From assembly GCF_000381925.1 (NCBI RefSeq), contig NZ_KB907308.1:1364001-1428000 (forward strand): 64,000 bases of DNA, read 5' to 3'. Positions 36,427 through 48,422 of this stretch are shown here, in pieces. Position numbers and translations under genes: made by a program. The DNA comes from Nocardia sp. BMG111209. GTDB taxonomy: Bacteria; Actinomycetota; Actinomycetes; Mycobacteriales; Mycobacteriaceae. Numbering within the stretch: the stretch's first letter is position 1; each line of letters opens with the position of its first letter. The notes beneath the pieces are model-generated. The model saw nothing but the letters and a program-made list of their open reading frames with translations. It did not search any database and had not been told where the DNA came from.

Positions 36427-37280
36427 CCCGTCCGCCGGGCCCGGCCCAGGGCCTGGGCGATCAACAGGAAGCCGAGCGTCAGTCCGGCCACCAGCACCAG
36501 CGGGCCGACGGCGAACGCGGGATTGGCGTCCAGATTCGGAATCGACTCGGCGATGATCGATCCCAGCGAGGGCTGCGGCGGCCGCACCCCGATACCGATG
36601 AAGCTCATCGCACTCTCGACGAACACACCCAGCGACAGCGACAACGCGAACTGCACGATCAGCGGCTCGAACACGTTGGGCAGCACATGTTTTCGCAGCG
36701 TCCACCAGGTTCCGGCGCCGATCACAGCGGCGGCCTCGACATACGGCTGCTCGCGGACCCGCAGGACCGCCGTGCGGATCTGCCGACCGAAGCCCGGGAT
36801 CTCCGCGGCGATGATCACGATCACGACCGCCTCGGTGCCGGGCCCGATGACCGCGGCCAGCGCGATCGCGAAGATCAGCGTGGGGAAGGCCAGGATCACG
36901 TCGAAGACGCGCTGCGCCACCACATCCGCGGCGGCGTTCGTGGTGGCCAGCAGCCCCACCAGGGACCCGATCACCGCTCCGATCGGCACCGCGACGAACA
37001 CGATGAGCAGATCGACCCGCATGCCGTGCAGCGCACGGGAGAACACGTCCCGGTTGAGATGGTCGGTGCCGAACCAGTGCGAGGCGCTCGGGCCGAGCAG
37101 ATTCGCACCCGGAATCTGAACCAGCGGAGCGTAACCGGTGAGCAGATCGGCGAACAGGCCCGCGGCGGCGATGATCAGCACCAGCAGCAGCCCGGCCAGG
37201 CCCTGCCCGCCGCGGAACGCTCGCAGCAGCGGATGCGGGCGCCGCGCTTCGGTTTCGGTGACCGCCGGCGACGTACTCAT
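36423..37280 (-). CDS. ABC importer permease, DppC/OppC type
   Basis: A 285-residue membrane protein, ATG 37280, overlapping the previous gene by four bases. It has a hydrophobic first span (GLAGLLLVLIIAAAGLFADL), HWFGTDHLNRDVFSRALHG (a DppC N-terminal signature) and the EAA loop (VEAAAVIGAGTWWTLRKHVLPN, here as AAAVIGAGTWWTLRKHVL). Further spans follow, with five or six expected. It partners the DppB-type permease to form the channel. Confidence 0.9.
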   Translation of the reverse strand: MSTSPAVTETEARRPHPLLRAFRGGQGLAGLLLVLIIAAAGLFADLLTGYAPLVQIPGANLLGPSASHWFGTDHLNRDVFSRALHGMRVDLLIVFVAVPIGAVIGSLVGLLATTNAAADVVAQRVFDVILAFPTLIFAIALAAVIGPGTEAVVIVIIAAEIPGFGRQIRTAVLRVREQPYVEAAAVIGAGTWWTLRKHVLPNVFEPLIVQFALSLSLGVFVESAMSFIGIGVRPPQPSLGSIIAESIPNLDANPAFAVGPLVLVAGLTLGFLLIAQALGRARRTG

Positions 37281-38236
37281 GCCGGTCCGCCGATCCGGAT
37301 GCGCGGATCCAGCCAGGCGTGCACCAGGTCGGTGATCAGCTGGATCACCACGAAGATCACGACCGACAGCAGCAACAGCACCTGCACCACCGGATAGTCG
37401 CGGCGGCTGATGCCCTGCTGGATCAGCTGGCCGATGCCCGGCCAGGCGAAGGTGGCCTCGACCAGCACCGCGCCGCCGAGCAGTTGGCCGGTCTGCACGC
37501 CGAGCGCGGTCAGCGCGGCCGGCGCGGCATTGCGCAGCGCGCCGCGAATCACGATCTGCCGGTGCGGAATTCCCAGCGACCGCGCGGTGAGCACATACTG
37601 TCTGCCCAGTTCGGTGCGCAGCGCCTCGGTGAGGAAGCGGGTGAGCGCCGCGAACACCGGCAGCGACAGGCACACCGCGGGCAGGATCAGATACTGCACC
37701 GCGATATCGGGACGCGCGATGAAGCCGTCCGGCGGCACGCCGCCCGCGGGCAGGACCGGAATCACCACCGCGAACACCAGCACCAGCAGCACGCTGGTGA
37801 CGAAGGTCGGCACCGCGATCGCCACCGTGTTCAGCGCCGTCGCGAACGCGGTCAGCCAGCGACTGGGCCACAGCACCGTGGCCGTCGCCAGCAGCACCGC
37901 GGCCACGATCGCCAGCAGCAGCGCCGCCAGCGCCAGGACCAGGGTGTTGCCGAAGGCCGCGCCGACCAGATCGGTGATCTGTCCGCCGATGATGTAGGAG
38001 CGGCCGAGCTGCCAGGTGAAGATGTCGCCCAGCCAGGTGACGTACTGCGCCGGGATCGACCGGTCCAGGCCCAGCTGATGCCGGATGGCGGCGACGGTGT
38101 CGGGCGTGGCGTCGCCACCGGCCAGGATGTGCGCCGGATCGCCGGGCACCAGCCGCAGCACCAGGAAGATCAGCACCGAGGCCGCGAACAGCACGATCAG
38201 CAGAGATGGCAAGCGGCGCAACAGATATCGGATCAC
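37277..38236 (-). CDS. ABC importer permease, DppB/OppB type
   Basis: A 319-residue membrane protein from GTG 38236, which overlaps the binding-protein stop (GTGA). The N-terminus IRYLLRRLPSLLIVLFAASVLIFLVLRLVPGDPA is typical (as RYLLRRLPSLLIVLFAAS and FLVLRLVPGDPA). It shows LGLDRSIPAQYVTWLGD and the conserved EAA-like loop ARSLGIPHRQIVIRGALRNA. Six membrane spans are likely. It forms the pore with the DppC-type subunit. Confidence 0.9.
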   Translation of the reverse strand: MIRYLLRRLPSLLIVLFAASVLIFLVLRLVPGDPAHILAGGDATPDTVAAIRHQLGLDRSIPAQYVTWLGDIFTWQLGRSYIIGGQITDLVGAAFGNTLVLALAALLLAIVAAVLLATATVLWPSRWLTAFATALNTVAIAVPTFVTSVLLVLVFAVVIPVLPAGGVPPDGFIARPDIAVQYLILPAVCLSLPVFAALTRFLTEALRTELGRQYVLTARSLGIPHRQIVIRGALRNAAPAALTALGVQTGQLLGGAVLVEATFAWPGIGQLIQQGISRRDYPVVQVLLLLSVVIFVVIQLITDLVHAWLDPRIRIGGPA

Positions 38237-39822
38237 GACAGATACACCCCGGTGTAGAGGGTCTCGCGCCGCTTGGTCCAGTCCAGGCCGTGCACCTTCG
38301 CCGCGGTGGCCGCCTGCTGGTAGCGGACGCCGATCTCGATCAGGAACAGGCCCTCGAGCAACTGGTCGGACAGCGCCTGATACGCCTGCACCGCTCGGCT
38401 GTTCGTGCCGTCGGTGGTCTGCCAGGCCGCGTCGGCGGCGGCCACGTACGCCGGAGAGTCGTAGTGCGAGGCGTTCTTCCGGGCGTTGAACGGATAGGCG
38501 CTGACGGTGAGCGTGGACGGGACGAACTGCGCCCAGGAGTGGTCGGTGACCCACAGGCCGGGGAAGTTCGCGCCGATCAGGTTCTTCACGAAGGTGGCGT
38601 TCTCCTGCGGGTCCAGGGTGGTCTCGATGCCCACCTCGGCCAGGTTCGCCTGCACGATCTGCGCGGTCGACTGGTAGAACGGCGACAGGGTGTTGTAGGT
38701 CAGCGGCAGTTTCGGGATCGGACCGAGTTGTGCCAGTAGCGCTTTCGCCTTCGCGACATCGCGGGTGTACCTGCTGTTGCGGGCCGGGTCGAAGGCCGGC
38801 GAGGTCTTCGGCCACGGCAGGTTCAGCGGATATCCACCGCCGCGCAACACCTCCGAGACGATCCGGTCCCGGTCCAGCGCGTAGGCGACGGCCTGGCGCA
38901 GCCGCACGTCGGCGAGCGCCGGATTGGTGACGTTGGCGCCCACGTACAGTTGCAGTTCCGCGCCCTCGTAGTTGACGGATTTGAAACCCGTTGTCTTGCC
39001 GATGTTCTCGTTGTCGCGATAGCTGACCGCGTCGGCGAGCAGCACCCGGCCGGACTTCAGCGCGTTCAGCTGCGCCTGGGAATCGCCGACGATCTGCGCC
39101 TCGACCCGGTCCAGATAGGGCCGGTCCGGCACCCAGTATCTGCTGTTCTTCTCGAACACGATCCGGGTGTTCGGCGTGCGCTCGGTGAGCCGGAACGGGC
39201 CGGTGCCGATGTATTTGTCGCCGGTGGCGAAGGCGTCGATGCTCTCCTTGTCGATGATCGGCACGGTGTCGAGCAGATCGAAGATGTTGCCGAGCGCATG
39301 GTCGAACCGGAGCACCAGCCGATGCGGATCGCTGGAGTCGTAACTCGTGATCGCGGCGGCGGTGCTCTTCAGCTGACCGGACCATTTCGGATCCGCGTAG
39401 GTGCGCAACGAGAATTCGGCGTCGGCGGCGGTGAACGGCCGGCCGCTGTGGAAGGTGACGTCGTCGCGCAGTTGCAGCGTCAGCGATCTGCCGTCGGCGC
39501 CGGCGGTCCACGACTCGGCCAGCAGCGGACCCGGTTGCACCTTGTCGTGCGGGTAGCGGATCAGCGATTCGTACACCAGGCCGATGATCAGAACCGCGCC
39601 GGAGGTGTTGGTGAAGAAGTTGCCCGGGACCACATCACTGATGGTGGCGATGCTGAGCGTCCCGCCCTTGACCGGCGCGGCATTGTCACCCCCCTGCGAT
39701 TTCTGCTCGCCGACGGCCGAACTGCAGGCCGCCAGCAGACCGCCGCCCGCGGTCGCGAGCGCGACGATGCTCGCGGTGCGCAGAAAGGAACGGCGGCCGA
39801 GCGCGCCGGGGGTCGAATTCAT
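38233..39822 (-). CDS. Family 5 solute-binding lipoprotein of an ABC importer
   Basis: A 529-residue binding protein. The N-terminus has a twin-arginine motif (GRRSFLRTAS) and a lipobox (LLAAC, Cys near residue 33), so it is probably folded before export and anchored by lipid. The body is the SBP_bac_5 fold: PVKGGTLSIATISD, PLLAESWTAGADGRSLTLQL, VTFHSGRPFTAAD. Ligands of this family include peptides, nickel, glutathione and sugars; neither sequence nor context settles it. GAGGAA upstream of the ATG supports the start. First gene of the operon. Confidence 0.92.
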   Translation of the reverse strand: MNSTPGALGRRSFLRTASIVALATAGGGLLAACSSAVGEQKSQGGDNAAPVKGGTLSIATISDVVPGNFFTNTSGAVLIIGLVYESLIRYPHDKVQPGPLLAESWTAGADGRSLTLQLRDDVTFHSGRPFTAADAEFSLRTYADPKWSGQLKSTAAAITSYDSSDPHRLVLRFDHALGNIFDLLDTVPIIDKESIDAFATGDKYIGTGPFRLTERTPNTRIVFEKNSRYWVPDRPYLDRVEAQIVGDSQAQLNALKSGRVLLADAVSYRDNENIGKTTGFKSVNYEGAELQLYVGANVTNPALADVRLRQAVAYALDRDRIVSEVLRGGGYPLNLPWPKTSPAFDPARNSRYTRDVAKAKALLAQLGPIPKLPLTYNTLSPFYQSTAQIVQANLAEVGIETTLDPQENATFVKNLIGANFPGLWVTDHSWAQFVPSTLTVSAYPFNARKNASHYDSPAYVAAADAAWQTTDGTNSRAVQAYQALSDQLLEGLFLIEIGVRYQQAATAAKVHGLDWTKRRETLYTGVYLS

Positions 39823-40164
39823 CCTGGATTCCTCGCGATACGGGCCGGTTTCACGTCGTCAACCGGGATGCTCGCGGTTGCGGTGGCCGGCCGTGGATTA
39901 CGGCACTGACGAGCGAGTGCGCACCCCGACGGTGCGGATCACTCGCATGCGGTGCAACAGCAGCACTCCGGTTCCGGCGCGGAACCGGCGGTGCGCGCGC
40001 TGGGTCGACTCGTGTGCATGATCGGGAACGGTAGCGACGCGCGAGGTCGCAGGTCACTGGTTAATCGCAGCGTGCACGAAACCCTTGCGAAAGTGTGTAG
40101 TCAATTGTGTACACGGTGAGCGGAACACTGGTTCACCGGTGGCCCGCGATGCTTGGCTGCCCCC
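39823..40164. other. Divergent promoter region between ABC operon and arylsulfatase
   Basis: No gene was found. The interval holds a 20-bp palindrome at 40095-40114, annotated separately, and would carry both promoters. I see no clear RNA structure or further repeat. Confidence 0.6.
40095..40114. promoter_or_regulatory. 20-bp palindrome between ABC operon and arylsulfatase
   Basis: GTGTAGTCAA followed by TTGTGTACAC: the half-sites match at 8 of 10 positions, with an AT-richer centre (TCAATTGT). It lies 51 bp before the arylsulfatase ATG and may be an operator shared by the divergent units. The binding protein is unknown; no regulator gene is adjacent. Confidence 0.5.
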
Positions 40165-42461
40165 ATGCCCCTACCTGACCACGCCCGCGGCTACGAACAG
40201 TTCACCGGAGCGATCGGCCGGACCACGGCCGACTCCACCCCGGAATGGACCTATCCGCCGGCCGCACCCGCCGGCGCTCCCAACATCATCGTCGTCCTGG
40301 TCGACGACCTGGGATACAGCGATATCGGCCCGTTCGGCTCCGAGATCGAGACGCCGACGTTGAATCGCTTGGCGGCGAACGGGATTCGGCTCACGAACTA
40401 TCACACCACCCCGCTGTGCTCGCCCTCGCGCGCGGCGCTGCTGACCGGGATCAATTCGCATCGAGCGGGTTTCGGCTTCGTCGCCAATGCCGATCCGGGC
40501 TATCCGGGGCTGCGGCTGGAGCTGGCCGACGATGTGCTGACCCTGCCGGAGATCTTGCGGCACAACGGATATGCCACCTATGCCGTCGGCAAGTGGCATC
40601 TGGTGCGCGACGCCACCTGCATCCGGGGGCGCACCGGGACTCGTGGCCGACGCAGCGCGGATTCGACCGGTACTACGGGTCGTTGGAGGGGTTCAACTCG
40701 TATTTCCACCCGAACCAGCTGATCTCCGACAGTTCCGCGGTCGATGTCGACGAGTATCCCGAAGGGTATTACGTCACCGACGATCTCACCGATACGGCGA
40801 TCTCGTATCTGAAGGATCTGCGCGCGCACGACGCGGACAAGCCGTTCTTCCTGTACTTCGCGCACGTGGCGATCCACGGGCCGTTGCAGGCCAAGGACGT
40901 GGACCTGGCCAAGTATCGCGGCCGGTACGCGGCGGGCTGGGACGAGTTGCGGCGCAGCCGATTCGCCGCGCAGCTGGCCGCGGGCCTGTTCCCGCCCGGC
41001 ACCGAGCAGAAGCCGCGCAACACCGAGCCGGGATACGAAGCGCAGGAATGGGATTCGCTCAGCGCCGAGGAGCAGCAGCGGTTCGCGCGCTACATGGAGG
41101 TGTACGCGGCGATCGTCGACAACATCGATCAGAGTCTCGGCCGGTTGCTGGACACCGTCGAACAGCTCGGCGAGCTGGAGAACACGATCGTGGTGTTCAC
41201 CTCCGACAACGGCGGCACCGCGGAGGGCGGGCCGGTCGGAACCCGTAGCTACCTGGCGGAATTCGCGCACGTCGACGATCCGGACTGGGTCGGTGACGTG
41301 CCGCACGACGTGGATCTGATCGGCACCGCGCGCCTCGGTGTGCACTATCCGCGCGGCTGGGGTCAGGCGTCGAACACGCCGTTCCGGTTCTACAAGGGGC
41401 AGACCTTCGCCGGGGGTGTCCGGGTGCCGTTCGTGATCTCCTGGCCGAAGGGGTTGCCGGAGAACACGCTTCGCGACCAGTACGTGTACGTCACCGATCT
41501 CGCACCGACCCTGCTGGAGCTGGCCGGGCTGGAGCGGCCCGGCGTGCGGAACGGGTTGCCCGCCAAGGAATTCGACGGGGTGCCCGCGACCGGCGTACTG
41601 CGCGATGCGGCGGCCCGCTCGCGACATGTCGAGCAGTACTCGGAGATCACCGGGCATCGCGGGTTCTACCGGGACGGGTGGAAGCTGCTGGCACTACAGG
41701 ATCCGCGGCGCGATGTCGACGATCCGCAGTGGCAGCTGTTCGATGTGCGCAGCGATCCGACCGAACTGCACGACCTCGCGGCGCAATTCCCGGAGCGGGT
41801 GACGGAACTGGCCGCCGCGTGGGACGAGGCGGGCTGGCGCAACACCGTATTCCCGCTGATCACCCGGCGGGACCTGGCCCGGCGGCGGCCGGAGGAGGCA
41901 CGCTGGTCGCGGCCGCTGCGCATCCTGGCGGGCACGCCGACACTGGAGCGCTACCGGTCGCAGCAGTTGATCGCGTACCGGGATTTCACGGTCACGGTGG
42001 AGTTGGGTGGGTACGCCGCCGGTGACGAGGGGGTACTCGTGGCCCACGGCGATCCGCAGGGCGGATATCTGCTGTATGTAGCGGACGGGCGAATCGTGTT
42101 CGGCTACAACGGCTATGGTCGCTACACCGAGGCTTCCGCGCCGATTCCGGCCGGCGCCGCACGGATCGCGCTCGCGGCGGCCGTGCGGCCGAAGCTGCGC
42201 TGGGATTTCACCGTCGCGATCGACAGCGCGGTGGTGGCCGAGCTGCCGGATCGGGTGCAGTTGGTCGGCATGTCGCCGTGGACCGGCATCTCCGTCGGCG
42301 TCGACGCACGCGGGCCGGTGGCCTGGGAGCTGCGGGAGCAGCGTGGGCCGTTCCGCTACACCGGTGATCTGCGCGCGGTGGTGTACACGCCGGGGCCGCA
42401 GGGGGTTCCGGCCGCGACCGTACGCGCGCTCGAGACCGAGGCCGAACTCGTCGGCGAGTAG
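40165..42461 (+). pseudogene. Arylsulfatase with a one-base frameshift
   Basis: The N-terminal part in one frame has [16 protein letters not shown] (metal-binding Asp) and [11 protein letters not shown] near residue 85, where the Cys becomes formylglycine. After [10 protein letters not shown] (about 40610) the family sequence continues in another frame ([20 protein letters not shown]) and runs to the stop at 42461. One missing base near 40605-40625 explains this. The original frame ends at 40722, giving 185 residues without most of the domain. The reassembled protein would be about 765 residues with the usual metal sites and a C-terminal beta domain. It is a true pseudogene or a sequencing error next to the GGGGG run. 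It is divergent from the ABC operon; sulfate-ester scavenging is an inference. Confidence 0.8.
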
Positions 42462-42583
42462 GCGCGTCGCTGAGCTACGCCGCGACACCGGCAATCGATC
42501 GGCGAACGCTTTCCGCGGGTGCTTCGGGCTCGGCGATCATCGGTCCGATCGAGTCCGTGCGGACCGGCCTCGGTCACTCGCCG

Positions 42584-42595
42584 AATGTAAACATT
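42584..42595. promoter_or_regulatory. AT-rich palindrome upstream of narG
   Basis: AATGTAAACATT has 5-bp perfect arms and is followed by TTGTTAAT, an AT-rich island in GC-rich DNA about 275 bp before the narG start. It could be a promoter or operator for anaerobic or nitrogen control, but it does not match FNR, GlnR or CRP consensus. Confidence 0.4.
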
Positions 42596-42652
42596 TGTTA
42601 ATCAGCCGAGAAGCGGCGGTTTCCAAAGCTTCACCGATATGCGGTCGGCGGG

Positions 42653-42686
42653 CTCTCCGGTCCTCGGAATTTCGGGGTCCGGAGAG
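42653..42686 (+). promoter_or_regulatory. Hairpin upstream of narG
   Basis: CTCTCCGG (42653-42660) pairs exactly with CCGGAGAG (42679-42686), with partial pairing inside. It lies far past the sulfatase stop, so it is either a late terminator or part of the nar leader. Confidence 0.45.
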
Positions 42687-42692
42687 TATCCG

Positions 42693-42713
42693 CCCAGGTC
42701 GGACCCAGGTCGG
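42693..42713. repeat. Phased direct repeat upstream of narG
   Basis: CCCAGGTCGG occurs twice (42693-42702 and 42704-42713) with an 11-bp period, one helical turn. Tandem phased repeats are typical of response-regulator binding sites. The protein is unknown. Confidence 0.5.
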
Positions 42714-42868
42714 TGATATTACGCGGCAATCGCGCAGTGACCGGGAGGTTTCCCCGAACTCACAACGCACTTCTCCGGTTTCGGGGGTGTGAGGCGAATG
42801 TTTTGCGGCGCGTGGACGGCTCCCTACAGTCGGGATCAGCAGCCTGTCTCTCGCCCGTTGGGGGTGTC

Positions 42869-45800
42869 GTGGTTATTTCGGATACGTGGGGTTCGGCACC
42901 CGATTCCGCAGCGGATCGGCCCGCCGGAAATGCCGGCGACGCGCTGTTGCGCCTGGGCCGGTACTTCCAGCGCGGCGAGGTGTCGGCGGATCTGCGGACC
43001 GTGCACAAGGTGGGCGGGCGCGAGGCCGACGAGTTCTATCGGCACCGGTGGGCGCACGACAAGGTGGTGCGCTCGACCCACGGGGTGAACTGCACCGGGT
43101 CGTGTTCCTGGAAGATCTACGTCAAGGACGGCGTGATCACCTGGGAGTCGCAGCAGACCGACTATCCGTCGGTGGGGGCCGACAAGCCGGAGTACGAGCC
43201 GCGCGGCTGCCCGCGTGGCGCCTCGTTCTCCTGGTACACGTATTCGCCTGCGCGCGTTCGGTATCCGTATGTGCGCGGGGTGCTGCTGGAGATGTATCGG
43301 GAGGCGAAGGCGCGGCACAAGGATCCGGTGGACGCCTGGGCGGCGATCGTCGAGGATCCGGAGCGGGCGCGCAGGTACAAGTCGGCCCGCGGCCGGGGCG
43401 GATTCGTGCGGGCGGAGTGGTGGGAGGCCGCCGAGATCGCGGCGGCCGCGCACGTCCACACGATCAAACGGTACGGACCGGACCGGATCGCCGGATTCTC
43501 GCCGATCCCGGCGATGTCGATGGTCTCGCACGCCGTCGGCGCGCGGTTCATCTCGCTGCTGGGCGGCTCGATGCTGTCGTTCTACGACTGGTACGCCGAC
43601 CTGCCGGTGGCCTCCCCGCAGGTGTTCGGCGACCAGACCGACGTACCGGAGTCGGCCGACTGGTTCGACGCCGGATATCTGATCATGTGGGGTTCCAACG
43701 TGCCGGTCACCCGGACGCCGGACGCGCACTACATGACCGAGGCGCGCTATCGCGGGCAGAAGGTGGTCGTCGTCTCCCCCGACTACGCCGACAACACCAA
43801 GTTCGCCGACGAATGGGTGCCGGCTCGGCCGGGAACCGATGCGGCACTGGCGATGTCGATGGGGCACGTGATCCTGAAGGAGTTCTTCGTCGATCGGGAC
43901 ACCCCGCGGTTCACCGACTACGTCACGCGCTACACCGATCTGCCGTTCCTCGTCGCGCTCGACGAGGCCGAGGGTGGCTGGACCGCCGACGGCGAATATC
44001 AGGGCCGCACCTGGCGGCCCGGGAAGTTCGTGACCGCCGCCGATCTCGGCCGCACCGGCGAGGGCGACGAGTTCCGCACCGTGCTGCTCGACGACGACGG
44101 AAATCCCTTCGTGCCCAACGGATCCCTCGGCGATCGCTTCACCGGATCGGGCACGGGCCGCTGGAACCTGGATCTGGGCGACGTCTCTCCCCTGCTGACG
44201 CTGCACGGCCGCACCGACGACGCTGTGGCCGTGCAGTTCCCCCGCTTCGAGGGGGACGGCGCGCGGATCTGCACCCGCGGCGTGCCGACCACCGTCGTGG
44301 CGGGCCGGCGGGTGACGACCGTCTTCGATCTGCTGCTGGCCCAGTACGGGGTGGCGCGGCCGGGGCTGCCGGGGCACTGGCCCACCGGATACGACGACGC
44401 GACCGAACCGAACACCCCCGCCTGGCAGGAGGGCATCACCGGGGTACCGGCGATCCAGGCCGCCCGCATCGCGCGCGAATTCGCCGACAACGCCGAACGT
44501 TCCGGCGGCCGGTCGATGATCCTGATGGGTGCGGGCACCAACCACTGGTTCCACTCCGACCAGATCTACCGCTCCTTCTTCACACTGACGCTGCTGACCG
44601 GCTGTCAGGGCGTGAACGGCGGCGGCTGGGCGCATTACGTCGGCCAGGAGAAGTGCCGTCCGGTGACCGGCTGGGCGACACTGGCTTTCGGGCTGGACTG
44701 GCAGCGGCCGCCGCGCCAGATGCAGGGCACGGTGTTCTGGTATCTGGCCAACGATCAGTGGCGCTACGATCCGTTCACCGCCGACGCCTTCGCCTCTCCG
44801 CTGGGTTCGGGCCGGTTCGCCGGGCGCACGGCCGCCGACAACATCGCGCTGGCCTCGCGGCTGGGCTGGATGCCGAGTTATCCCACCTTCGACCGCAATC
44901 CGCTGGATCTGGTGGACGAGGCGGAGGCGGCCGGCAGTTCGCCGCAGGACCATGTCGTCGCGGGGCTGAAGTCCGGTTCGCTGCGGTTCGCCTGCGAGGA
45001 TCCCGATGCGCCGGAGAACTTTCCGCGCTGCCTGACGGTCTGGCGGGCCAACCTGCTCGGCTCCTCCGGCAAGGGTAACGAGTACTTCCATCGGCATCTG
45101 CTCGGCGCGGATTCCAACCTGCAGACCACCGACGCGGCCGGCGTGCGGCCGCAGGAACTGGTGTGGCGGGAACAGGCGGCCACCGGGAAGCTGGATCTGC
45201 TGCTGTCGCTGGACTTCCGGATGACCTCGACCACGCTGTTCTCCGATATCGTGCTCCCGGCGGCCACCTGGTACGAGAAGCACGACCTGTCCTCGACCGA
45301 TATGCATCCGTTCGTGCACGCCTTCTCCCCCGCCATCTCGCCGCCGTGGGAGGCCAAGACCGATTTCGAGGCGTTCCACCGGATCGCGCGCGGATTCTCC
45401 TGGCTGGCCGAGAAACATCTCGGGGTGCGCCGGGATCTGGTCGCGGTGCCGCTGCAACACGACACCCCGGACGCCCTGGCCCAGGCCGGCGGCCGGGTCC
45501 GGGACTGGAAAGCCGGTGAGTGCGAACCGATTCCGGGCGTCACCATGCCGAAACTGGTGGTGGTGGAACGGGACTACCCCCGGGTGGCGGAGCGGATGGC
45601 CGCGCTCGGGCCGCTGGTGGAGACGCTGGGACTCACCACCAAGGGTGTCACCACCCGGCCGGAGGCCGAGGTCGAATATCTGAAGGGCGTCAACGGCGCG
45701 GTGATCTCCGGTGTGGCGCAGGGCCGTCCGTCGCTGGCCAAGGATGTGCACGCGGCGGAGACGATCCTGGCGCTGTCCGGCACCACCAACGGCCGGCTCG

Positions 45801-46624
45801 CGGTCGAGGGCTTCCACGCGCTGGAACGGCGCACCGGCACCGAACTCGCCGATCTGGCCGAGGAGCACGCCGGTAAGCGGATCACGTTCGCCGACACCCA
45901 GGCCCGGCCCGTGCCGGTGATCACCTCACCGGAATGGTCCGGTTCGGAGACCGGCGGCCGGCGGTATTCGCCGTTCACCATCAACACCGAACGGCTCAAG
46001 CCGTGGCATACCCTCACCGGACGTCAGCACTTCTATCTCGACCACGACTGGATGATCGAACTCGGTGAGCAACTGCCGATCTTCCGGCCGCCGCTGGACA
46101 TGACGGCGCTGTTCCGGGAGCCGGGTGTGGGCGCGGTCGGCGCGGACGGGGTCACCGTCCGCTATCTGACACCGCATTCGAAGTGGTCGATCCACTCCGC
46201 GTATCAGGACAACCTGCACATGCTCACGCTGTCGCGGGGCGGGCAGGCGATCTGGATGTCGGAACGCGATGCCGCCAAGATCGGTGTGGCGGACAATGAT
46301 TGGATCGAGGCGCGCAACCGCAACGGCATCGTGGTGGCCCGCGCGATCGTCAGTCACCGGATGCCCGAGGGCACCGTGTTCATGTACCACGCGCAGGACC
46401 GGGCGGTGGACGTGCCGCGGATCGAGGACACGGCCGCGGCCGGCGCCGCGCGCGGCAAGCGCGGCGGTATCCACAACGCGCTGACCCGCATCATGATCAA
46501 GCCGACCCATCTGGTCGGCGGCTACGCGCAACAGTCCTTCGCGCTGAACTATCACGGCCCCACCGGGAATCAGCGTGACGAGGTCACGACGATCCGCCGG
46601 CGCGACCAGGAAGTGGAGTACTGA
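42869..46624 (+). CDS. narG: Respiratory nitrate reductase, alpha subunit
   Basis: A 1251-residue molybdenum enzyme from GTG 42869 (weak GGGGGT upstream; the frame is open to 42713). The N-terminal FS0 iron-sulfur site HGVNCTGSCSWKIYVKDG (His near 71) is intact, as are RGCPRGASFSWYTYSP and the Mo-ligand Asp segment FGDQTDVPESADW (near 257). It reduces nitrate to nitrite at bis-MGD on the cytoplasmic side, receiving electrons from NarH. No Tat motif is seen, as expected for the cytoplasm-facing type. It is followed after one base by narH, opening a narGHJI operon. Confidence 0.96.
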   Translation: MVISDTWGSAPDSAADRPAGNAGDALLRLGRYFQRGEVSADLRTVHKVGGREADEFYRHRWAHDKVVRSTHGVNCTGSCSWKIYVKDGVITWESQQTDYPSVGADKPEYEPRGCPRGASFSWYTYSPARVRYPYVRGVLLEMYREAKARHKDPVDAWAAIVEDPERARRYKSARGRGGFVRAEWWEAAEIAAAAHVHTIKRYGPDRIAGFSPIPAMSMVSHAVGARFISLLGGSMLSFYDWYADLPVASPQVFGDQTDVPESADWFDAGYLIMWGSNVPVTRTPDAHYMTEARYRGQKVVVVSPDYADNTKFADEWVPARPGTDAALAMSMGHVILKEFFVDRDTPRFTDYVTRYTDLPFLVALDEAEGGWTADGEYQGRTWRPGKFVTAADLGRTGEGDEFRTVLLDDDGNPFVPNGSLGDRFTGSGTGRWNLDLGDVSPLLTLHGRTDDAVAVQFPRFEGDGARICTRGVPTTVVAGRRVTTVFDLLLAQYGVARPGLPGHWPTGYDDATEPNTPAWQEGITGVPAIQAARIAREFADNAERSGGRSMILMGAGTNHWFHSDQIYRSFFTLTLLTGCQGVNGGGWAHYVGQEKCRPVTGWATLAFGLDWQRPPRQMQGTVFWYLANDQWRYDPFTADAFASPLGSGRFAGRTAADNIALASRLGWMPSYPTFDRNPLDLVDEAEAAGSSPQDHVVAGLKSGSLRFACEDPDAPENFPRCLTVWRANLLGSSGKGNEYFHRHLLGADSNLQTTDAAGVRPQELVWREQAATGKLDLLLSLDFRMTSTTLFSDIVLPAATWYEKHDLSSTDMHPFVHAFSPAISPPWEAKTDFEAFHRIARGFSWLAEKHLGVRRDLVAVPLQHDTPDALAQAGGRVRDWKAGECEPIPGVTMPKLVVVERDYPRVAERMAALGPLVETLGLTTKGVTTRPEAEVEYLKGVNGAVISGVAQGRPSLAKDVHAAETILALSGTTNGRLAVEGFHALERRTGTELADLAEEHAGKRITFADTQARPVPVITSPEWSGSETGGRRYSPFTINTERLKPWHTLTGRQHFYLDHDWMIELGEQLPIFRPPLDMTALFREPGVGAVGADGVTVRYLTPHSKWSIHSAYQDNLHMLTLSRGGQAIWMSERDAAKIGVADNDWIEARNRNGIVVARAIVSHRMPEGTVFMYHAQDRAVDVPRIEDTAAAGAARGKRGGIHNALTRIMIKPTHLVGGYAQQSFALNYHGPTGNQRDEVTTIRRRDQEVEY

Positions 46625-46625
46625 C

Positions 46626-48422
<1,797 letters not shown>

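Larger units (their letters stand above)
42462..42868. other. Intergenic region upstream of narG
   Basis: No gene was found between the sulfatase and narG; the open frame upstream of the narG GTG has no ribosome site. The region holds an AT-rich palindrome, a hairpin and a phased direct repeat, annotated separately, which look like a nar control region. Confidence 0.6.

Noticed and set aside
42836..45868. 1010-codon open frame opposite narG
   Set aside because: Antisense shadow of a clear narG gene, with Arg/Gly/His-rich composition and no domain.
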